From the NCBI GenBank assembly GCA_025024175.1, contig QCXZ01000041.1, positions 24,857,786 through 24,921,785 on the forward strand: a DNA stretch of 64,000 nt. The letters run 5' to 3'. Of the stretch, positions 60,301 to 64,000 are shown piece after piece. Source of the stretch: Rhyzopertha dominica (taxonomy: Eukaryota; Arthropoda; Insecta; Coleoptera; Bostrichidae). Both the position numbers and the translations under genes were made by a program. The stretch's first letter is position 1. The number at the start of each line of letters is the position of its first letter. Under the pieces are notes generated by a model. The model saw nothing but the letters and a program-made list of their open reading frames with translations, ran no database searches and had not been told where the DNA came from.

Positions 60301-62520
60301 TTTTTGCGTAATAACATGCATGACCAGATAAACGCTGTTGTTTCCTACTTCACCGCCGATAGTTCTTTTATAATTTTGGTCTTCGAAAAGCTGTGCTCTA
60401 CAGAAGCAACTGTAAGTGGTAACGTTAGAAATAAACAAATCACAATTGCAACATTTGGAAATAATGTAGGTAATTAATTTGGTTTGAAAAATTAACCGCA
60501 AAATCTCCAGAGAGGACTTGGTGTCATCTAATAAGGCTTATACAGATATTAGGCTTTTTAGAACACCTGTCAAAACTACGCAGCTTCTAACGCGCTGTCA
60601 TAGAAACCTCATTACTTAATGCCAACGTCAGTCACTAGAGCTGGGACATTCGATTCAATTTAAATTGTTCAATCTTTCGCATAGATTCGGATCATTCAAG
60701 TCGTTCAAGAAACATTACCGAGAACGAGTTACTGAGTTGTTGGGCCTGCTTAAAGACAGCTGACAGCTGCAACATGAGTATCGTAACAGAAACCAGCCAC
60801 CCAACCCTCAACCATGACCGACGCACGAACAACGCCGATTCATTAGTTGTGAGCCGAATCAAACGAATCAAGGCATGAGTCGTTCAATTTGAACGATTTG
60901 GTCATGAACGACAGAATGATCCAACTCTATCAGACACAAGTCCGTTTCCACGGTTTCGTATGCGCTCGCTGGGTGCCCCCTGGAAGCCATGTTAGATGAC
61001 ATAAACTTAAAAAACCTAATGAGCTCATTTACCAAATCAACAAGATCAAAATCACAACCTTTGTCAGTCTCGAATTTGATATTTGAGTCACTGACGTATT
61101 TGTGTATTGTCTTCAAGAGATTCAATTTTATGCAGAAAGCTGTAGTTATTATATTGCTCATTCAATGTAAATCTCTCTTCGATTGATACTAGGGCAACGT
61201 CTATACAACAAAAAATCTAATAAAATGCATCGAAACTTTGATCATTGCGTAAACTTTTGACATAACACACAAATTTTCTCATTGCTTCAATGCACTTTAG
61301 AGATGATGTCGTACCACACTACCATTGACAATACAAATGCAAACGATTTTATTTTTGTAAGTAAAGCATTCGCTTGGTGCCTGGAAGTAGAATCTCGTAA
61401 TGTGACAACGCATCGGTAATTTCTTAATAAATTAAATCGCAAAGGTTTTCATTTACTCGATTTTCCCATCTAGTGTTATTGACCGATTTGAGTACCAGAT
61501 TTTTGACAATTTTTTTTTCAAAATATCCCATCTGCACTAAACCCGAAAAAAACAAATAATTCTTGTATCAAACTAAAGAGACTTATTGTTTGGTAAGTAA
61601 CTTTGNCTAAGTCACTTACGACTAAGTTGAGAGAATGAGCCGCACAAGGAAGAAAAAGCTTTTCGATTATGTTTTGAAACATCTGGTACACCAGACACAG
61701 TGATAAACTCACTCGAAGACCAGCCCATAACAGTCCACTAAAAAGAACTGTATTAGAACGTTACGGATTATATCTACGCAAATTTCCAGTGAAAAGTATT
61801 CCCCCAAATTGCATTTTATTCGAATCAGTTTTGTTCTTCTTTTAAGCACGTGTTGGGGGCCTTACCTCATTTTATTATCAGACCGGACAAAGCAAAATGA
61901 AAATACTTTATCTATCGCCTCCTTGGAGTGTGCAATTGGCCACTAATAAAACATTCCTTATATAAATATCCATTTAACTTAAAAATTTAATTGTTTAGAT
62001 GTCTTAGCAAAGAGTGAAAAGGAGGCTTGCGTGAGGACCCTTAAGCTATAGAATAAAGCGTGCCTCTATAAACTTAGTTTTTTCTAAACAGGCTGACCAA
62101 ATCTGCTATTCGGTGCTATGCGTCTTTTCCTACGTAGCAGCAGGTCCAGAAAAGCGACTTCAAGGACGTCCCTCTTTAACGCTTCAGCCAGGTCAAACAA
62201 TTCCTCCTCCGTCTCCAAGACCAGCACCGGAACAGGAACCCTCACATACCTTGGGCCTACCGAGCCCCTCTCACCAGACCCTTCCACCTCCTAACAGCCC
62301 GGAACCCTGTGCCGTCACACCAGTAGGAGGACCACCATCTTATCCTCCTCCTGCTTTACCTCCAAATGTTCCTCCACCAGCCCCTCCACCGGGATTAAAG
62401 GGATACGCCGTGCCAATGCAGCTACCAGGCGGAAGGCCAACTAGACCACCTCCCGTGCCGAGTAGGAACCCCCCACAGAGGCAACCATCCACTCCCCCTC
62501 CACCGCCAAGAAATAAGTGA
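31812..62520 (+). CDS. MADD: MADD / Rab3 GDP-GTP exchange factor, 23 coding exons
   Basis: Orthologue of human MADD and fly Rab3-GEF, a DENN-family exchange factor that activates Rab3/Rab27 on synaptic and secretory vesicles. Joined exons: 31812-31925, 38684-38862, 40216-40353, 40639-40992, 44715-44849, 44942-45057, 45111-45292, 45352-45422, 45477-45591, 46070-46345, 46400-47626, 47684-47884, 47939-48355, 48407-48565, 48624-49049, 49141-49287, 49442-49693, 49744-49983, 50430-50702, 50763-50930, 55826-55898, 59474-59520, 62092-62520. All junctions are GT-AG with compatible phases and total 5,739 bases (1,912 residues). uDENN is about residues 10-145, cDENN about 225-430, dDENN about 430-660 and the PH-like module about 1590-1700. 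Length lies between human (about 1,650) and fly (about 2,080). Conserved blocks run from [13 protein letters not shown] to [14 protein letters not shown], so no internal exon seems missing, though alternative exons may exist. Confidence 0.95.
31926..38683 (+). other. MADD intron 1 (6.8 kb)
   Basis: AT-rich. It holds the palindromic element at 37499-37768, a diverged repeat at about 36480-36900, and a purine-rich AAAGAAAG tract at 38499-38535. No other gene was seen on either strand. Confidence 0.85.
37499..37768. repeat. Near-perfect palindromic element with hammerhead-like cores
   Basis: Arms 37499-37614 and 37653-37768 are 116 bases each and differ at one position by eye; the spacer is 38 bases. 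Each arm reads CTGACGA, one base, a GGCTA/TAGCC hairpin, then GAAA (right arm 37682-37708, plus strand; left arm 37585-37559, minus strand). The layout matches the PLE tail ribozymes at 19.05 and 20.36 kb. An 11-base direct repeat, CGACTAATTAC, lies at 37443-37453 and 37769-37779. Confidence 0.9.
38684..38862 (+). CDS. MADD: MADD exon 2 (residues 39-97)
   Basis: Continuation of uDENN with the hallmark [14 protein letters not shown] and [12 protein letters not shown]. It is flanked by TTTCAG and GTAAGT and ends two bases into an Arg codon. Confidence 0.95.
40216..40353 (+). CDS. MADD: MADD exon 3 (residues 98-143)
   Basis: It encodes [13 protein letters not shown], the last uDENN strand, and then an Arg/Ser-rich linker with possible kinase sites. 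It is flanked by TTTCAG and GTTAGT. Confidence 0.95.
40639..40992 (+). CDS. MADD: MADD exon 4 (residues 144-261)
   Basis: A Ser/Pro/Arg-rich low-conservation linker, then the conserved [20 protein letters not shown] block at the start of cDENN. It ends two bases into an Arg codon before GTATGC. Confidence 0.95.
41005..41110. repeat. TTACAA-rich low-complexity tract
   Basis: Repeated AATTACAATTAC words in MADD intron 4, directly after exon 4. No TIR or target duplication was identified. Confidence 0.6.
42306..42945. mobile_element. hAT-type MITE in MADD intron 4
   Basis: Ends TAGTGGTGTA and (reverse complement) TAGTGCTGTA form TIRs with a shared CGTATGTATTCGTTA block further in. It is flanked by the exact 8-base duplication ATTTTAAG at 42298-42305 and 42946-42953, the length expected of hAT elements. 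The interior is rich in CGTTAC words and has no transposase. Confidence 0.88.
44715..44849 (+). CDS. MADD: MADD exon 5 (residues 262-306)
   Basis: cDENN helix region beginning DTVWGVIAG and ending in PVPIPGKTK. It is flanked by TTTAG and GTATGT. Confidence 0.95.
44942..45057 (+). CDS. MADD: MADD exon 6 (residues 307-345)
   Basis: cDENN core with the invariant [16 protein letters not shown] block. It is flanked by TTTAAG and GTATGT. Confidence 0.95.
45111..45292 (+). CDS. MADD: MADD exon 7 (residues 346-406)
   Basis: cDENN core containing [15 protein letters not shown] and PLLPTC, among the most conserved DENN sequences. The preceding intron is only 53 bases. Confidence 0.96.
45352..45422 (+). 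CDS. MADD: MADD exon 8 (residues 407-429)
   Basis: A short exon encoding [20 protein letters not shown] cDENN sequence. It ends two bases into an Arg codon. Confidence 0.95.
45477..45591 (+). CDS. MADD: MADD exon 9 (residues 430-468)
   Basis: It encodes [15 protein letters not shown] and LPEPEG...LKNHLKQ, the cDENN/dDENN boundary. Acceptor TCGCAG, donor GTATAA. Confidence 0.95.
46070..46345 (+). CDS. MADD: MADD exon 10 (residues 469-560)
   Basis: A Ser/Pro-rich insect-variable linker, then [20 protein letters not shown], the start of dDENN. The donor GTGAGG opens a 54-base intron that is stop-free in frame. Confidence 0.94.
46400..47626 (+). CDS. MADD: MADD exon 11 (residues 561-969)
   Basis: The largest exon. 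The dDENN continuation ([43 protein letters not shown]) is followed by an acidic Ser cluster ([20 protein letters not shown]), matching the position of phosphorylated residues in vertebrate MADD, and then a long disordered Ser/Thr/Pro region. Confidence 0.95.
47684..47884 (+). CDS. MADD: MADD exon 12 (residues 970-1036), heptad-repeat segment
   Basis: Ala/Lys/Ser-rich helix with near-identical seven-residue units ([28 protein letters not shown]). This suggests an amphipathic helix or membrane-contact segment. It is preceded by a 57-base, stop-free, in-frame intron. Confidence 0.92.
47939..48355 (+). CDS. MADD: MADD exon 13 (residues 1037-1175)
   Basis: A Ser-rich and Gln-rich linker ending in the conserved SPLIKHSP block and FLKD. 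The donor GTAGGT is fixed by phase and by continuity into [14 protein letters not shown]. Confidence 0.9.
48407..48565 (+). CDS. MADD: MADD exon 14 (residues 1176-1228)
   Basis: Conserved helical region [19 protein letters not shown], shared with vertebrate MADD and fly Rab3-GEF. Donor GTACGT. Confidence 0.94.
48624..49049 (+). CDS. MADD: MADD exon 15 (residues 1229-1370)
   Basis: It encodes [20 protein letters not shown] and [20 protein letters not shown], a conserved helical block, then an acidic variable linker. Donor GTAAGT. Confidence 0.94.
49141..49287 (+). CDS. MADD: MADD exon 16 (residues 1371-1419)
   Basis: Gly/Ser/Thr-rich linker ending in [12 protein letters not shown], which matches the TLSDSEIET block of human MADD. 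Phase 0 at both ends, so it could be skipped without a frameshift. Confidence 0.88.
49442..49693 (+). CDS. MADD: MADD exon 17 (residues 1420-1503)
   Basis: It carries [20 protein letters not shown] and [20 protein letters not shown], strongly conserved. The last codon is CAN (ambiguous base at 49693), and conservation predicts Gln. Donor GTAGGA. Confidence 0.94.
49744..49983 (+). CDS. MADD: MADD exon 18 (residues 1504-1583)
   Basis: It encodes [20 protein letters not shown] and the [14 protein letters not shown] block of the region historically called the death domain. The preceding intron is 50 bases. Confidence 0.95.
50430..50702 (+). CDS. MADD: MADD exon 19 (residues 1584-1674)
   Basis: PH-like C-terminal module: [36 protein letters not shown] and VLCLWRRNG. 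Followed by a 60-base intron that is open in the same frame. Confidence 0.95.
50763..50930 (+). CDS. MADD: MADD exon 20 (residues 1675-1730)
   Basis: It ends the PH-like module ([13 protein letters not shown]) and carries [20 protein letters not shown], nearly identical to the vertebrate sequence. Donor GTATAT. Confidence 0.95.
52181..53393. mobile_element. Mutator/foldback-type MITE with iterated TIRs
   Basis: Ends GGATCTAGGACTTTTCG and (reverse complement) GGGAATGGGACCTTTCG. Each TIR of about 140-150 bp is built from tandem variants of a roughly 17-base unit such as TTTCGCAGCCGGACC. It is flanked by the exact 9-base duplication TTTAATACA at 52172-52180 and 53394-53402, as expected for Mutator-like and foldback elements. 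The TIRs are GC-rich and the AT-rich centre lacks a transposase. Confidence 0.88.
54310..54390. repeat. Fragment related to the 56.6-kb MITE
   Basis: It shares ATCTATGCCATGCT, TTGGTTGC, GTGCAGACAGTATA and ACATTTTAA-type blocks with the right arm of the inverted-repeat element near 56.9 kb. It is a second, partial member of that family. Confidence 0.6.
55826..55898 (+). CDS. MADD: MADD exon 21 (residues 1731-1755)
   Basis: A small exon of 73 bases encoding [11 protein letters not shown] and GGIFVLEEF, aligned to the IELNHIKKC...VFVLEEF block of human MADD. Flanked by TTGCAG and GTAAGT. Confidence 0.93.
56490..56950. mobile_element. Inverted-repeat MITE in MADD intron 21
   Basis: Segments at about 56595-56705 and 56815-56945 are imperfect reverse complements, sharing TTGTTACAGCTCGT, AGTGTAGTTTAGG and CATAGAACTGGTTT. 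A separate strong hairpin at about 56509-56558 (arms GTTACTTCTTAGTAAAGATT and AATCTTTACTAGGAAGTAAC) adjoins it. No transposase and no clear target duplication. Confidence 0.7.
57352..57389. repeat. (AT)n microsatellite
   Basis: About 19 AT units in MADD intron 21. Confidence 0.95.
57745..57923 (+). repeat. Dispersed repeat with TACAGGGTGATC terminus, copy 2
   Basis: Same orientation and order of blocks as 13699-13885. Beyond about 57923 the two copies diverge. Confidence 0.75.
59474..59520 (+). CDS. MADD: MADD exon 22 (residues 1755-1770)
   Basis: A 47-base microexon ending in RKYKSSM, corresponding to HKYKTPM of human MADD. Acceptor TTTAG, donor GTATGC; phases match exons 21 and 23. It is easily missed by gene finders because it sits between introns of 3.6 and 2.6 kb. 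Confidence 0.9.
60345..61720 (-). pseudogene. hAT-superfamily transposase relic in MADD intron 22
   Basis: Minus strand. At 61510-61720 an [16 protein letters not shown] block is typical of hAT/ZMYM-like transposases. At 60345-60470 the dimerisation motif [19 protein letters not shown] lies near a stop. Frames shift between pieces, and a small MITE (60636-60929) sits between them. Plus-strand CAGTGCTGTTTCTAGG at 59975 looks like the hAT terminal repeat at the transposase 3' side; the opposite terminus was not found. Confidence 0.75.
60636..60929. mobile_element. Small hAT-type MITE nested in the hAT relic
   Basis: Ends TAGAGCTGGGACATTCG and (reverse complement) TAGAGTTGGATCATTCTG. Inner inverted words include TCGTTCA and ATTCGATTC-like blocks. 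It is flanked by TCAGTCAC (60628-60635) and TCAGACAC (60930-60937), an 8-base duplication with one mismatch. No coding capacity. Confidence 0.78.
62092..62520 (+). CDS. MADD: MADD exon 23, terminal, proline-rich tail (residues 1771-1912)
   Basis: It begins [17 protein letters not shown], the conserved last block, then adds about 120 residues rich in Pro with SH3- and WW-type motifs ([15 protein letters not shown]). It stops at TGA 62518-62520. Human MADD ends soon after the conserved block, so the tail is lineage-specific. Confidence 0.94.
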   Translation, partial: ADQICYSVLCVFSYVAAGPEKRLQGRPSLTLQPGQTIPPPSPRPAPEQEPSHTLGLPSPSHQTLPPPNSPEPCAVTPVGGPPSYPPPALPPNVPPPAPPPGLKGYAVPMQLPGGRPTRPPPVPSRNPPQRQPSTPPPPPRNK

Positions 62521-63534
62521 CGTCCTAGGGGCAGGCATTCGTTGCCCTTTATTCATGGGGATGACTGTATCATTCCTCCTTGTCTTCCTTGGGTTTGAAC
62601 TGCGAGAATATGATAGTTTTAGTGTTGTAGCTTTAAGGACCAAGGAAGTGCTTAGCAGCATTTTAGAGTACCTAGCCTCTGTTTAAGCATCACATATTGA
62701 TTAGGTTTTTTAGATGAGCGATCCGCCATTGGCACAGATTTTTAGAAGTCAATTTAAATAATCAGGATAGCTACATTGAAAGCGTTAATAACACAACTGA
62801 GTTATAATGACGTGGTAATGAACAGAATTTTTTAATTTTTATGAAGCTTGCAACATTCAAGCAGCATCTATAAGGGCACTGATATTAAAAATTTAAAACC
62901 AACAGGGTGTAAAGTGATTTTCGATAGTATATGGTGGTAATTTTGAACGCAACAAAATGTATATTACACGAAAAGGATGCGAATAACACTCCTGCATAAG
63001 TGTACAGTATCTACTCTTATCAGTAGTTTCAAATCAATTTATCACCCTTTATTAAAACAATTGCCCAAAAGTGGAGCAAAAATAGCCCGTGATTCTTCTG
63101 TCAAGTAGCGTCACACTTGCCGCTCTTCCAACACAAGGTGTGCATTATCATATCCTGTATAATTTTCAATCATGGTAAATAGTTGTCAAATTTTATTTGT
63201 TGTAGGCCATAACGATATTAGTCGCTTCTCAAATAGCTTTTAAATTTTATAAAACTGCTACGTAAATGTAAATGTTATTTTGTATATTATATGCGCTTGA
63301 ATGTTGAAAACTCCCATCTTAGGCGGTTGCAAATTCGTTTAAAAGCAGTTCCCTTTTAAATAAATATTTAATGGTGCTACATAATTAAGGAAAGAGTGCT
63401 TCTGTTAAACGCAAGGAAAAGTTTGTTGACTTTGTGCACGTTTTGTTTTATTCACGCAAACTGGTTTACCTAATACTTGTAAACTGATAGATTTCACAAT
63501 GTGGACAGAAGAAGTAAACTTTTAGTAAAAATAA
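62521..63534 (+). other. Likely 3' UTR of MADD
   Basis: Non-coding and AT-rich. Candidate polyadenylation signals AATAAA occur at 63359-63364 and 63529-63534. The true end is not fixed. Confidence 0.5.
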
Positions 63535-64000
63535 ATTTTTGATTGCCATCGTTTTCTTTGCCAGATTTTGTGTGGAACAGTTAAAACTGCTGCTCATTGC
63601 AGCGAACAATAGGAAATACTCATTTCTAAAGACCACCCTCTTTAGGGAAAACCAAACTTAAAATTCACTGATTTTGATAGATACACAATAATGTATACAT
63701 TAAAATTACATTTAAAAAGAAAGTATCGCAGCGGCCTTGAAAGCGCTAAAAATTTCCTTGGAGTAAATCAACTTGTGTAAATATATCTCTTTTATATAAT
63801 TTTTACTGAAAATGTGGTACCTAATAAGGAATCGTATGGGTAAGTACATATCTGTAGTGCAAGTGATGAACGTGCACTGAATTCACTGTAGATACACCAA
63901 ATGAAGTGAGAAGAATGAAAAATTGTAGTTTAATTTTTACTCACTTGGGGAGGCAAAATCTTGTTTTACGTAGATATTCATTTTTTCAGATAGTAATTAT
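63535..64000. other. Gene-free stretch at the right edge
   Basis: AT-rich, with no frame, repeat end or RNA gene recognised. Confidence 0.4.

Overview
The window is nuclear DNA from an arthropod, most likely an insect. It is AT-rich and intron-bearing, with an ecdysteroid-kinase-like gene and transposon families typical of insects. No bacterial-style operons, CRISPR arrays, rRNA genes or convincing tRNA genes were seen. The many 50-60 bp introns would fit a beetle-like genome, but the species cannot be fixed from sequence alone.

Right half (31.7-62.5 kb, + strand): one large gene, the orthologue of MADD / Rab3-GEF (MAP-kinase-activating death-domain protein, a DENN-domain exchange factor for Rab3/Rab27). 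I could follow 23 coding exons whose splice phases all agree, giving a 1,912-residue protein from ATG 31812 to TGA 62520. Layout: uDENN, cDENN and dDENN; a long Ser-rich linker; an Ala/Lys/Ser heptad-repeat segment; a conserved helical region; a C-terminal PH-like module; and a proline-rich tail. Two short uORFs precede the start. The 5' noncoding exon(s) are not certain. A TATA/Inr/CRE cluster near 28.56-28.63 kb is a candidate promoter, not proven to belong to this gene.

Left part (1-31 kb): mostly transposon territory plus one single-exon EcKinase/CHK-like gene (11818-13035, minus). At 2-9.4 kb a decayed errantivirus-type gypsy relic (+ strand integrase remnant and envelope) is split by a young CsRn1-clade Ty3/gypsy retrotransposon (2760-7832, minus) with 502-bp LTRs, a CGAT target duplication, a tRNA-Trp primer site and a CHCC Gag knuckle; its pol is frameshifted. 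An inverted-repeat (foldback-like) element lies at 1.0-2.05 kb. A head-to-head pair of Penelope-like fragments with candidate hammerhead ribozymes is at 19.0-20.45 kb, a Jockey-like RT scrap at 20.46-21.0 kb, and an internally deleted mariner-type transposon with roughly 250-bp TIRs at 21.49-23.22 kb.

The MADD introns carry further insertions: a near-perfect 116-bp-arm palindrome with hammerhead-like cores (37.5 kb), a hAT-type MITE with an 8-bp TSD (42.3 kb), a Mutator/foldback-type MITE with a 9-bp TSD (52.2 kb), an inverted-repeat MITE near 56.6 kb, and a hAT transposase relic that hosts another small MITE (60-61.7 kb). A family of fragments ending in TACAGGGTGA recurs across the window.
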